Origin: Bifidobacterium felsineum
GTDB lineage: Bacteria > Actinomycetota > Actinomycetes > Actinomycetales > Bifidobacteriaceae
Length of the DNA: 64,000 bases
Reading direction: 5' to 3'
Assembly: GCF_002802915.1 (NCBI RefSeq)
Contig: NZ_PEBJ01000002.1
Span: forward strand, 287,174-351,173
Shown: in pieces, positions 44,707 to 53,179 of the stretch
How positions within the stretch are numbered: position 1 is the stretch's first letter
Layout: every line of letters begins with the position of its first letter
The notes under the pieces: generated by a model
What the model saw: the letters and a program-made list of their open reading frames with translations, nothing else
What the model was told of the DNA's origin: nothing
Databases searched by the model: none
Position numbers and translations under genes: made by a program

Positions 44707-45387
44707 TTATCCGAGTTCCGTAACCACACCGTCCTGGATATGCAGACGGCGTGGGAATCGTGCGGCAATGCTGGGATCATGGGTGACAACTACAAGGCTT
44801 GCGCCCTGATCGGCAGCACCCATGAGCAGTTCGATGATGGCGTGGCCGGTGTCGGTATCGAGTGCGCCAGTGGGCTCGTCAGCGAAGATGATGTCGGGCT
44901 GCTTGACCAATGCCCGGGCTATGGCGACGCGCTGCTGTTCTCCGCCGGACAGTTGGGAAGGTTTGTGGAATATGCGTTCGCCAAGACCAACCTGTTCCAG
45001 CGCTTCCGTGGCCCGTTCTCGACGAGCGCCACGAGGCAACGTAGTGTATTGCAGTCCGGTCATCACATTCTCCAGAGCCGAGACGGTGGCGATGAGATGG
45101 AACTGTTGAAATACGAATCCGATGCGCGCGGCTCTGAGCTCACTGCGACGTTTCTCCCCCATTGCGGCCACGTCCGAGCCATCATAAGACAACGTGCCAG
45201 AGGTTGGCATATCCAAAGTACCCAGCAAAGACAGCAAGGTGGATTTGCCGGAACCGGATGGGCCCACGATGGCGACGCGCTCGCCGTGGCCAATGGTCAA
45301 CGTCGTGCTGTGCAGAATCTCCAGCGGACTGCCGTCCCTGCCGGTAAACGCTTTGGTAACACCATCGAGCATCAGTAGTGCGGTCAT
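44707..45387 (-). CDS. MacB/LolD-type ABC transporter ATP-binding protein
   Basis: A 226-residue ABC ATPase with Walker [13 protein letters not shown]-loop region [17 protein letters not shown], signature [15 protein letters not shown], and Walker [13 protein letters not shown]. The AlaLeu-Asp DEPTGALD form is typical of the MacB/LolD/FtsE group. It partners the permease 10 bp downstream and overlaps the adaptor gene by 4 bp. Confidence 0.95.
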   Translation of the reverse strand: MTALLMLDGVTKAFTGRDGSPLEILHSTTLTIGHGERVAIVGPSGSGKSTLLSLLGTLDMPTSGTLSYDGSDVAAMGEKRRSELRAARIGFVFQQFHLIATVSALENVMTGLQYTTLPRGARRERATEALEQVGLGERIFHKPSQLSGGEQQRVAIARALVKQPDIIFADEPTGALDTDTGHAIIELLMGAADQGASLVVVTHDPSIAARFPRRLHIQDGVVTELG

Positions 45388-46499
45388 GAGACCACCACCT
45401 TGTCGCCTTCCTTCAGACCGTTGGCTTTGGTGATTTGCGCCTGAGCGCCCGCCACCAATCCGATCCCCACAGTGATGCGTTTGATCTCGTTGCCGCGAAT
45501 TACCTCGACCGCATACGAATTGCCTGCACCGGCAATCAGTGCGGTGACCGGTACGATGAGCGTTTCCGTGTTTGCCGCTGCAGCGTTCGGCACGATGACT
45601 TGAATGGCTGCGGGGCCGAATTGCGCCACCTGCGTCTGGTCTGGGAAATCGATGCGTACGGATGGTGAGGTGACCTGCCCATCCTTGCCAGTGGATTGGC
45701 CACCTTGGTCGACAGTGGCGAGTGTGGTATCGACTGTGGTGTTATCCGGCAGAATCACCTGCGCCTTATCCCCGGCTTTGAATGTGGCGGCCTGGGTTGC
45801 GGTAATCGTGGATTGCGCATGCAGGGTCACGCCCGTGTAACTGGCTGGGCTCACGTTGGTGTCTCCAAGTTTGGCGTTTACGGTTTTGATGCGAATGGGA
45901 GCTGAAGCTGACAAAGCAACCGATCCGGGATTGAACACCCCATTGACCGCGTCGCCGGTGAGTCCGAGAGACCGCTGCCATTGTTTGATGGCCTCCCGGG
46001 TCAACCAATTGGCATGCGGCCCGACTTCGCCGGTATAGAAACCAAGTTCCTTAAGATTCTGCTCCAACTGCGTCACATCTGGACCATCCGCAATACCCAC
46101 TTCGATAGTGCGCCAGAATGGGCGCTCGCCGTGGAAGAGTGGTACCGGCACGCCATCCATTTCATACACCTGTTCGCCGGTGTTGATTTGCTTGCCGGCG
46201 ACCGGCAGTTGGGTGATGATGCCGGTTGCGGCGGCGAAATCGGAGGCATCATCGTATTGGAGAGTCGCGCCTAACCGTGTTTCGGCATTGAGCACGCCTT
46301 TCGTGACCGGCTGCGCGCGCAAGGTTGTCACATCTATGTTCTGCGAAGACGATTGACTACCAGCAGTCATGTGACCGATAAGAGTCCACGGGCGTGTGAT
46401 CACGCAGGTAGCGGTGAGGCCTATCACTGCGATGAGCACAATGATAATGGTGATGATTCTGCGGCGTTTGGAGAATCGTCGTGCTTCCGTTCGCGTCAT
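45384..46499 (-). CDS. efflux adaptor protein with peptidoglycan-binding domain
   Basis: The 371-residue protein has one N-terminal membrane anchor (RRIITIIIVLIAVIGLTATC), a split barrel-sandwich/HlyD-type region (LNAETRLGATLQYDD, late TLIVPVTALIAGAGNSYAVE) and, inserted, a PG_binding_1 domain (PDVTQLEQNLKELGFYTGEV to EAIKQWQRSLG, about 140-180). It should sit outside the membrane, bind the cell wall, and work with the MacB-type ABC pair downstream. ATG at 46499 follows AGGAGCATCATC. No outer membrane exists here, so the adaptor probably channels or senses substrate at the wall. Confidence 0.85.
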   Translation of the reverse strand: MTRTEARRFSKRRRIITIIIVLIAVIGLTATCVITRPWTLIGHMTAGSQSSSQNIDVTTLRAQPVTKGVLNAETRLGATLQYDDASDFAAATGIITQLPVAGKQINTGEQVYEMDGVPVPLFHGERPFWRTIEVGIADGPDVTQLEQNLKELGFYTGEVGPHANWLTREAIKQWQRSLGLTGDAVNGVFNPGSVALSASAPIRIKTVNAKLGDTNVSPASYTGVTLHAQSTITATQAATFKAGDKAQVILPDNTTVDTTLATVDQGGQSTGKDGQVTSPSVRIDFPDQTQVAQFGPAAIQVIVPNAAAANTETLIVPVTALIAGAGNSYAVEVIRGNEIKRITVGIGLVAGAQAQITKANGLKEGDKVVVS

Positions 46500-46512
46500 G
46501 ATGATGCTCCTA

Positions 46513-47352
46513 TCAATGTGCCGCCTGTTGTACGGCGAAGGTGTCGTATGGGTAGTCGCCTATCCAGCCGAAGATTACGGGCGTATCGTTTGCCGGGCAT
46601 TCCTGGAAGAAGCGCCGTACATCCTCTTCCGGCACAGTGTTCGGAATCACGATGGTCAATGGGTGTTCGCCGCTTGGATCGGCGATCCAGCTAAAACCTT
46701 TGGCTCGGGCATCCTGTGCGTATTTCAATACGGCGGCTTTATCTTCCTCTGATGCATTGGCATCTTGGTCCGTAGCGCTGAACGTGGACTGCGAAAAGGC
46801 AGGGACTGCAACTTCACAGGCAGCGTAGTCGGCTTGTTTGGATGCGTATGGTGATCCGGCCATGTCTGTCGAGGTCCGGAAAATCACGTAGTTCCAGTCC
46901 TCTTTGGTGATGCTGTTGCCGATGCCACCTGACGATTTAACATTTGGATAGAGTTCAGGTGGCGTTGTATGGTAATGCTCCTCTGTGCCGTCCTCAAGGT
47001 ATCTGATTTCGGATTGTGCGGGATTACCGGCCGCATCAAGTTCCACCACGCCTACTTGACTATTGTCCCATCCGACCGATCGCGCATCGAAGCCTTTGCT
47101 GGTAAGGCAGGATACAAATCGTTTGACCTCGATACTGGGTTCTTCCGGCCCATCATTATCCTTTGAGTTCGAAGTGCTGATGGAAGTGTCGGTTTTGTCA
47201 GCAGCAGCCGCATCGGCTCTACTGTTCACGGTGAATGGCGATGAGCATGCCGCCAACATGATCAGACACAGTGCAGACGCAGTAGTGCCGACTATGACCT
47301 GCTCGAATCTACGACAAATGTTCCGCCCCTCGATATCCTGATGCGGTTTCAT
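46513..47352 (-). CDS. lipoprotein, paralogue 1 of a tandem trio
   Basis: A 279-residue protein with a type II signal peptide: hydrophobic stretch VGTTASALCLIMLAACSSPF with lipobox LAAC (Cys at about 36). The mature part starts with a Ser/Asp-rich linker. It shares with its two neighbours FVSCLTSKGFDARS, SPYASKQADYAACE, ARAKGFSWIADPSG and VRRFFQEC. Two cysteines (FxxCL and YAxCE) are conserved in all three and may form a disulfide. Function unknown. The ATG at 47352 has GGGGGACGCC. It lies 13 bp upstream of the adaptor gene, which supports a role with the efflux complex. Confidence 0.8.
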   Translation of the reverse strand: MKPHQDIEGRNICRRFEQVIVGTTASALCLIMLAACSSPFTVNSRADAAAADKTDTSISTSNSKDNDGPEEPSIEVKRFVSCLTSKGFDARSVGWDNSQVGVVELDAAGNPAQSEIRYLEDGTEEHYHTTPPELYPNVKSSGGIGNSITKEDWNYVIFRTSTDMAGSPYASKQADYAACEVAVPAFSQSTFSATDQDANASEEDKAAVLKYAQDARAKGFSWIADPSGEHPLTIVIPNTVPEEDVRRFFQECPANDTPVIFGWIGDYPYDTFAVQQAAH

Positions 47353-47449
47353 GGCGTCCCCCAATTTCTCATTCCAATCATCAACGATCGGATACAAAGA
47401 GATACTGATGTGAAAGCATTCCGTGCTTCATTGCCGGATGGATGCGCGT

Positions 47450-48280
47450 TCAGGAAACCACTCCCATGGCTTCATCCATAACTTTAGTGTAGTCGTAACC
47501 GAAATCATCTGGCGTTCCATCAAAACCGTAGGTGATGTGCGCGTCGCCGACAGGACATTCCTTGAAGAACCGACGTAATTCGTTCTCGCTTACGGTTTTG
47601 GGAATAAGGATGGTGGTCGGCTCATTACCGGTCGGATCGGCCACCCAGCTGAAGCCTTTTTCACGGGCATTCTTGGCGAAGTCGAGTGCCGCCTGCTTAT
47701 CCGCTTCGGAATAAGTTGGCGTCTGGCTCAAATCCTGTGCAGGTTGGGCGAAGTTCGGATTCTTAGCCTCGCAGTCCGCATAATCCTGCCGCTTCGACTC
47801 GTAAGGGCTGCCAGCTAGTGCGGTGGAATCTTTGAACGCCACCCATATGGTGCCGTAGTCGATGGAAGTGAACATGGAATTGGCGTACATCTGCTGGGTA
47901 GTGGAATCGGTGTTCACGCTCATGCCGTTATCGGCGGCTTCAACCGGTTGACCATTAGCGTCGAGCATGCGCAGCATGACCATGTTCTTGGTGGTTGGAG
48001 CCTTCCTCTTGTTGGACGAATCAGGCATTCCGGGCGCAGCCGCAGCTTGTGCTTCGAAGCCTTTGTCAGTCAGGCAAGAGACGAACTTTTTGGCATTGGC
48101 ATCGGTCGCAAGATTATCCGTAGACCCAGTGGTATTACCGGCATCACTGGTATTCGATGCCTGATTGGTGAATGGTGTGGAGCATCCAGCGAGCGCAATC
48201 AAGCACAATGCCGATGCGGAAGCAACCGCTAATGTGCGCCTTAGATGTTGATCAGGAATGTGATTGAAGATGCTAACCAT
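47450..48280 (-). CDS. lipoprotein, paralogue 2 of a tandem trio
   Basis: A 276-residue paralogue of the two flanking lipoproteins. Signal peptide with lipobox LAGC (ASASALCLIALAGCSTPF). The conserved core is FVSCLTDKGFEAQ, SPYESKRQDYADCE, AREKGFSWVADPTG and LRRFFKEC; the loops between them differ, suggesting diversification of a binding surface. ATG at 48280 follows AAGGAGCCATC. About 85 bp upstream is a GTAA-N7-GTAA box (48364-48380, read on the minus strand) shared with paralogue 3, so the gene may also be transcribed separately. Confidence 0.8.
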   Translation of the reverse strand: MVSIFNHIPDQHLRRTLAVASASALCLIALAGCSTPFTNQASNTSDAGNTTGSTDNLATDANAKKFVSCLTDKGFEAQAAAAPGMPDSSNKRKAPTTKNMVMLRMLDANGQPVEAADNGMSVNTDSTTQQMYANSMFTSIDYGTIWVAFKDSTALAGSPYESKRQDYADCEAKNPNFAQPAQDLSQTPTYSEADKQAALDFAKNAREKGFSWVADPTGNEPTTILIPKTVSENELRRFFKECPVGDAHITYGFDGTPDDFGYDYTKVMDEAMGVVS

Positions 48281-48363
48281 GATGGCTCCTTTCGGCAGAC
48301 GATTCACATGTGTGATGGCTTCATCAAACCTCGTCCGCAGTGGCATGTCGGTGAGAAATCGTT

Positions 48364-48380
48364 TTACTTTCGCCTTACCT
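48364..48380 (-). promoter_or_regulatory. OmpR-type direct repeat upstream of lipoprotein 2
   Basis: On the minus strand it reads AGGTAAGGCGAAAGTAA, with GTAA repeated at an 11-bp period. Exactly the same 17 bp occur at 49410-49426 upstream of lipoprotein 3. The period and placement fit a binding site for the OmpR-family response regulator encoded at 49505. Confidence 0.65.
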
Positions 48381-48420
48381 GGTTTTCGAATACTTCAGAC
48401 TCCAGCTAGGTTCGCTGAGT

Positions 48421-49317
48421 CTACTGCTGTCGTTCGTTGAGGATTTGGTTGTAGGCGGCGCATTCCCCGGAGCATGAGGCCCCGAACGGAATACCGTCAT
48501 GACTAGGCCACCGATCGCCGGAATAGGTGTCGAAGAACCGCTTTAGCTCCTCATAGGACACATCGGAGGGAATCTCAACGGCCTGAGATTCCCCTGGCTC
48601 GGGGTCGGCCATCCAATTGAATCCGTCCGAACGAGCTTTACGGGCGAAGTCGATTAAGATCTGCTGCTTGTCGGAATCCGTGGATGTTGAACCGGCTGAG
48701 CCGCCGCCCGAGGTACTGGAGCTCGAATAATTCGGTTGCGCGAAATCAGGATTCGCGGCCTCGCATGCCGCATAGTCGGCTTGCTTGTCCGCATAAATGG
48801 AGCCGGTGAGCGACTTGGAATTCTTGAATCCCACCCATGCGCCTTCCTTGGCGGAGACGATGGTATACATCACGTCCGGGTAGAGCGGGTCCGAATCCGC
48901 GCTGATCACCACTCCAGGACCAGGCACAATTGGAGTACGGTCTGCTCCGAGCCGCCGAACCACTACGGTGGTTTGCGGCGCATCATCGGACGATGAGCCG
49001 AGAGGTTGCAACGCATAGCTTCCCGTGACTTTCGCATCGAAACCTTTTTCAACCAGACAGGCTGTGAATCGTTTGGCAATGGTCTCAAGTTCAGCAGTAC
49101 TGAAGTTGGCTGATGGATTGTTGCTGGAGTCGTCTGCCGTACTTGTATCAGCGTTCTTGCCACTTGATTTCGTGCTGACATTGTCTGTGTCAACGGTCAT
49201 AGTCGAAGATGAGCATGATGCCGTTCCAATTAGGCAGGTCAATACCAGAAGACTCGCCATCATGTTGCGAATAAACATTCGGGCATGTGCTCTGCCGTCG
49301 CTCTGTTCGCGTGTCAT
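48421..49317 (-). CDS. lipoprotein, paralogue 3 of a tandem trio
   Basis: A 298-residue lipoprotein; N-terminal signal SLLVLTCLIGTASCSSS with a TASC lipobox. The family core is FTACLVEKGFDAKV, SIYADKQADYAACE, ARSDGFNWMADPEP and LKRFFDTY; unlike its paralogues it has a Ser/Gly-rich loop (SSSSTSGGGSAGSTST, about 220) and an extra C-terminal cysteine pair (ASCSGECAAYN). It is the promoter-proximal gene of the six-gene operon and divergent from the two-component system. ATG at 49317 follows GTGAGGGGATC. Confidence 0.8.
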   Translation of the reverse strand: MTREQSDGRAHARMFIRNMMASLLVLTCLIGTASCSSSTMTVDTDNVSTKSSGKNADTSTADDSSNNPSANFSTAELETIAKRFTACLVEKGFDAKVTGSYALQPLGSSSDDAPQTTVVVRRLGADRTPIVPGPGVVISADSDPLYPDVMYTIVSAKEGAWVGFKNSKSLTGSIYADKQADYAACEAANPDFAQPNYSSSSTSGGGSAGSTSTDSDKQQILIDFARKARSDGFNWMADPEPGESQAVEIPSDVSYEELKRFFDTYSGDRWPSHDGIPFGASCSGECAAYNQILNERQQ

Positions 49318-49409
49318 GATCCCCTCACTTCCCGCTGAATGAATCACCGCTTCGCTGCGGTTACTATCATTCAATCTCTGTTACGGTGCATCGACAGTGA
49401 GGAAAAGGA

Positions 49410-49426
49410 TTACTTTCGCCTTACCT
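49410..49426 (-). promoter_or_regulatory. OmpR-type direct repeat upstream of lipoprotein 3 and the two-component genes
   Basis: Second copy of the 17-bp sequence (minus strand AGGTAAGGCGAAAGTAA). It lies in the divergent region between lipoprotein 3 and the response regulator gene, where it could control both directions. Confidence 0.65.
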
Positions 49427-49504
49427 TAAACGCTCGAGAATAAACGCATAGCGCATAATTAGGCGGATAATTGAGTGTACTGGACATGGGCGAAGGGGCA
49501 CAGC

Positions 49505-50176
49505 ATGAGGATTCTGATTGTTGAGGATGACCGCGAACTGGCGGCCGCATTGGATGATGCCCTGCGCTACGAAGGGTACGCCACGAGAATGGCAGCGACC
49601 GGCGTTGAGGCGTTGAGAATTCTCGCCGAGCAGAACATAGACATCGTGCTGCTGGACCGAGATCTGCCGGTGCTGTCCGGTGACGCGGTAATGGCTACCA
49701 TCGCGGCGAACCGTATTCCCGTGGCGGTGATCATGCTCACTGCGGCCGCTGAGATAAGCGACCGGGTGAGCGGGCTTGATCTTGGTGCCGATGATTATCT
49801 GACTAAGCCATTCGCCTACCCGGAACTTTTGGCTCGAATCCGAGCACTGCAGCGTCGTGCAGGCAAAGGCCAGGCTACGGCCGCGGTGCTCACGCACGGC
49901 GATCTGACCCTCGACACCACACGGCGTCTTGTGTTTCGCGATCAAGGCCGCACTCTCGTCAAACTCACTCCCAAGGAGTATGGCATACTGCTTGAGCTCA
50001 TGCGTGCGGACGGCGGCTATGTAAGCGTGAACGAACTTTATGAAACCGTTTGGGATGACGCATCCGTATCCGAACCAGCTGACGTGATCAAAACCACCAT
50101 CTACTCATTGCGGCGCAAACTCGGCGATGCCCAAACCATCGAATCCACGCGCGGGGAAGGATACCGTCTCGCATGA
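49505..50176 (+). CDS. OmpR-family response regulator
   Basis: The 223-residue regulator has a receiver domain (ILIVEDDRELAAAL; phosphoacceptor Asp in DIVLLDRDLPVL; Lys in DYLTKPFAYPELLARI) and a C-terminal winged-helix (KLTPKEYGILLELM, DVIKTTIYSLRRKLGD). ATG at 49505 follows GAAGGGGCACAGC. It forms a two-gene unit with the histidine kinase downstream and is divergent from the lipoprotein-efflux operon, whose promoters carry a matching direct repeat. Confidence 0.95.
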   Translation: MRILIVEDDRELAAALDDALRYEGYATRMAATGVEALRILAEQNIDIVLLDRDLPVLSGDAVMATIAANRIPVAVIMLTAAAEISDRVSGLDLGADDYLTKPFAYPELLARIRALQRRAGKGQATAAVLTHGDLTLDTTRRLVFRDQGRTLVKLTPKEYGILLELMRADGGYVSVNELYETVWDDASVSEPADVIKTTIYSLRRKLGDAQTIESTRGEGYRLA

Positions 50177-50201
50177 ACCGTTGTATGAACTGGGGCTTGG
50201 T

Positions 50202-50217
50202 TCCCCTTGTCAGGGGA
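50202..50217 (+). promoter_or_regulatory. small hairpin between response regulator and kinase genes
   Basis: TCCCCT-TGTC-AGGGGA forms a short stem-loop in the 75-bp gap between the two-component genes. Without a T run it is unlikely to be a full terminator; it could set the relative amounts of regulator and kinase. Confidence 0.4.
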
Positions 50218-50251
50218 GCTGGCATGCGAAGCATGACTGAGGGGTAGTCCT

Positions 50252-51652
50252 ATGCAGGCATTCCAATCATTACGCACCCGCGTTACCGCCGTTGCCAGCA
50301 AGCTCGCACCAAAATCATTCCGTGCGAAAATCACCCTGGCCATCGCGCTCATCATCATTTTGATGATGACGGCGTTGATAGTCACGCAGAACGTCATCGT
50401 GGCACGCACCACCGCGGAAGCAAGTCAGACGATGACAATGTGCGCTAATTCGGACGGCACCATTTCCGTCACCACGGGCGCGGACGCCGAAACCGGTCCT
50501 GCCATCAACGGTACTGGAGACAGCGCATTAGTCTGCTATACGGGTACGAGGCGAAACCTCGATGGCATGAAACTATACGTGCCCTTTAATTCCGGGGAAT
50601 GGGACACGGCGAAGGAACAAACCAAAAACGGTGGCCCTTGGATTCTCGACGAATACAACGGCGTGATGATCAATACGGCGAATGTCGTCACCAACACATT
50701 GACCACCACCATGCGCACGGTCTCGATCATCGCACTGGCGATTTTTGGCATCATCGCAGTGCTTGCAGCATGGTTCATCGGCACGATGCTTTCCCGACGA
50801 GTCACCACAGTGGACCGCCAAGTGGCAGCCCTGCAACCGAACGATTTAAGCGCCAGAATCAACGTGCACCCCGGCAATGACGATATCGACCGACTGGTCG
50901 ATTCCATCAATGGCATGCTCGATCGCGTGGAGGCCAGCGCGACTGCCGAACGACGATTTGTATCCAACGCCTCCCACGAATTGCGCACGCCCATCGCCGC
51001 CGTGGAAACCAATCTTGACGCGCCACTAACCCAAGGACGCTTTCCCGCCGACGTGGAACCATCGGTGCGTCGTGCGCTCGCAGCCAATAGACGTGGAGCC
51101 GAACTTGTGCAGGCGCTGCTTACCTTGTCTCGCATCCAAAGCGGCACGATTGGCGGCGATGCAACTCCCGAAACCTCAGGCGATATCGACTTGCGCGAAT
51201 GCGTAAACCAAGCACTCATAGATGTCGATACGGTAATTGCCGATAATGCGATTACCGTCAACGTGGAAGGCGATGCCGCTGTGTCTGCTAACCCGGCATT
51301 GCTGAAACTTGCCGTAGGCAATCTGCTACGCAATGCTGCAATGCATAACGTGGAGAACGGGTCCATTGACGTGGCAATCAGTTCCGTGCAAGATACTCAT
51401 GGCGACAGCGACAATTCCACGACTCAAGTATCACTGACCGTGACCAACTCCACCGATGAAACACTGCCCGATGATTTGACCGAGCTTATCCAACCGTTCC
51501 ATCGCGGCCAGAATTCACGTATCAGCGCCGCGCCCGGCGTTGGCCTCGGTCTTTCCATTGGGGATGCCGCCTGCCAGGCCATGCATGCTGCCCTGGAACT
51601 CACCCAGCCCACCCCCAACACGTTCCAAGCCACCATCCGATTCCAAAATTAG
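50252..51652 (+). CDS. sensor histidine kinase
   Basis: A 466-residue membrane kinase. Two membrane segments (about residues 28-50 and 150-172) flank a ~100-residue extracellular sensor with two cysteines (TMCANSDG, ALVCYTGT). HAMP follows, then the H box VSNASHELRTPIAAVETN with the phosphoacceptor His, and the N/G boxes (LAVGNLLRNAAMHN, GVGLGLSIGDAACQAM). It pairs with the OmpR-type regulator upstream. Given the neighbouring efflux operon it probably senses a wall-active or amphiphilic compound. Confidence 0.93.
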   Translation: MQAFQSLRTRVTAVASKLAPKSFRAKITLAIALIIILMMTALIVTQNVIVARTTAEASQTMTMCANSDGTISVTTGADAETGPAINGTGDSALVCYTGTRRNLDGMKLYVPFNSGEWDTAKEQTKNGGPWILDEYNGVMINTANVVTNTLTTTMRTVSIIALAIFGIIAVLAAWFIGTMLSRRVTTVDRQVAALQPNDLSARINVHPGNDDIDRLVDSINGMLDRVEASATAERRFVSNASHELRTPIAAVETNLDAPLTQGRFPADVEPSVRRALAANRRGAELVQALLTLSRIQSGTIGGDATPETSGDIDLRECVNQALIDVDTVIADNAITVNVEGDAAVSANPALLKLAVGNLLRNAAMHNVENGSIDVAISSVQDTHGDSDNSTTQVSLTVTNSTDETLPDDLTELIQPFHRGQNSRISAAPGVGLGLSIGDAACQAMHAALELTQPTPNTFQATIRFQN

Positions 51653-51725
51653 GTATTGCCTTTCCCTGCAATCCCCGATACATTGGCGAGAGGTATTTGT
51701 TCCCTCGTATGAAACGGAAAGTATT

Positions 51726-52388
51726 GTGACCGCTTCGAATTCGCCCGCTGACAACACCATTCAGACTTCCAACCAGAACTCCGGCAAGCCAACCGAATCC
51801 GGCAAACTCGAAGTCGCCGACCTGATCACCATTGGCGTATTCGCTGCGCTCTACTTCGTGATGGTGTGCGTGGCCACGTTGGTCAGCACCCTGTTCACCG
51901 GTGGCTTCGGTTCCATCTTCCTGCCCGCCATCGCCGCGCTGATTTCCGGATGCGTCTACATGTTGCTTGCCGCTCGACTCGGCAAGTTCGGCGGCATCAC
52001 GGTCATGGGCGTGGTCATTGGCTTGTTCCTGTTTATCTCCGGTCATTTCGTGCTTTCATTCATCGCCAGCATCGTGTTCCCGGTTGCCGCCGACCTCATC
52101 GCACGCGCCGGCAGGTACAAAAACAAGGCATTACTGCTCGTCAGCTACGTGGTGTTCTCCTATGGACTTACCGGCCCGATCTTGCCGCTTTGGTTCATGA
52201 AAGACGCCTACATCGCCAGCCTTCAGGCTCGCGGCAAGGATGCGGCCTACATTGATGGCGTGTTCGCCAATATCAACACCGGCACGTTCTTCATCTCGAT
52301 GGCCGCGATTCTGGTGTGTGCCATTATTGGTGGTTGGTTTGGTCAGAAGATGATGAAGAAGCACTTCATCAAGGCCGGCATCGTCTGA
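51726..52388 (+). CDS. ECF transporter S component, MptD family
   Basis: A 220-residue membrane protein with about six helices; the start of the conserved part (ADLITIGVFAALYFVMVCVA) and the middle GRYKNKALLLVSYVVFSYGL are typical of the MptD/Trep_Strep family of predicted substrate-binding S components. GTG at 51726 follows GGAAAGTATT. It is followed by the T component and the fused ATPase, a complete dedicated (group I) ECF vitamin- or nutrient-uptake system. The substrate is not known for this family. Confidence 0.85.
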   Translation: MTASNSPADNTIQTSNQNSGKPTESGKLEVADLITIGVFAALYFVMVCVATLVSTLFTGGFGSIFLPAIAALISGCVYMLLAARLGKFGGITVMGVVIGLFLFISGHFVLSFIASIVFPVAADLIARAGRYKNKALLLVSYVVFSYGLTGPILPLWFMKDAYIASLQARGKDAAYIDGVFANINTGTFFISMAAILVCAIIGGWFGQKMMKKHFIKAGIV

Positions 52389-52411
52389 TGCATTCCACCA
52401 ATACTTCGACT

Positions 52412-52442
52412 AAGGCGTACCTGTCCGATACAGGTACGCCTT
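52412..52442 (+). terminator. hairpin between ECF S and T genes
   Basis: A perfect 13-bp stem (52412-52424 with 52430-52442, 5-base loop) followed by a few T residues lies 24 bp after the S-component stop. It may partly terminate transcription, so that more S than T/A subunit is made. An in-frame upstream start for the T gene (52388) would put this hairpin inside coding sequence, so the later start is preferred. Confidence 0.7.
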
Positions 52443-52462
52443 TGTGTGTTGAGAGCGTTGCT

Positions 52463-53179
52463 ATGACCTTCAGCCACAGCTCAAATCAACGCACGCTAGA
52501 CCCTCGAACCAAACTATTTCTTCTTTTAGCCGCCAATCTCATGTTGTTCTTCCACGTGAGCGTCATCACACAGCTCATCATGGTCGTGCTGTTTTTGCTG
52601 CCACTTGCAGTCGCGGGCCGTTGGAAGCTGACTGTAAATTTCGCTCTTACTTACGCAGTTCTCACAGGACTGGGTTTCCTGGATCCAGACGCTTTAGGCT
52701 CGCCGTGGCTCCATGTGGTTTCCGCGTTGGCGGTCGGCTGCACGATGATGCTGCCCTGTTTCATCACCGGCGCGTATGCATTCACCACTACCTCTCCCAG
52801 CGCATTTATCTGCGCGATGCGGCGCATGCATGCGCCTGAATCCGTGGTGATTCCTTGTGTGGTCGTGATTCGATTCTTCCCCACCATCGCCGAGGACTAC
52901 CGGCAGATTCGCAATGCGATGGCTCTGCGCGGCATTGCGGCAGGCGGTTGGGGTCTGCTCCGGCACCCTGCACAATCATTGGAATATATTCTTATCCCAC
53001 TGTTGATGAACGCCACTAATGTGGCTCAGGATCTGTCCGTTGCGGCACTGACCAAAGGGCTCGGCCGTGAAGGAGCGCACACCTCTCGCACTGAGATCCG
53101 CATGCGTATCGTGGATTGGATCATGATGATTGTTGCACTGATTCCGTTGGCGCTTGATATTGCCGGAGTGATTCACTGA
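52463..53179 (+). CDS. ecfT: ECF transporter T component (EcfT/CbiQ family)
   Basis: A 238-residue membrane protein. It begins LDPRTKLFLLLAANLMLFF, as EcfT proteins do, and the coupling motifs appear in IRNAMALRGIAAG (Ala-Arg-Gly-type) and VAALTKGLGREGAHTSR. It links the S component to the ATPases. ATG at 52463 is my choice; an earlier ATG at 52388 overlaps the S stop (TGATG) but would add a non-conserved leader containing a terminator-like hairpin. Overlaps the ATPase gene start by one base. Confidence 0.88.
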   Translation: MTFSHSSNQRTLDPRTKLFLLLAANLMLFFHVSVITQLIMVVLFLLPLAVAGRWKLTVNFALTYAVLTGLGFLDPDALGSPWLHVVSALAVGCTMMLPCFITGAYAFTTTSPSAFICAMRRMHAPESVVIPCVVVIRFFPTIAEDYRQIRNAMALRGIAAGGWGLLRHPAQSLEYILIPLLMNATNVAQDLSVAALTKGLGREGAHTSRTEIRMRIVDWIMMIVALIPLALDIAGVIH

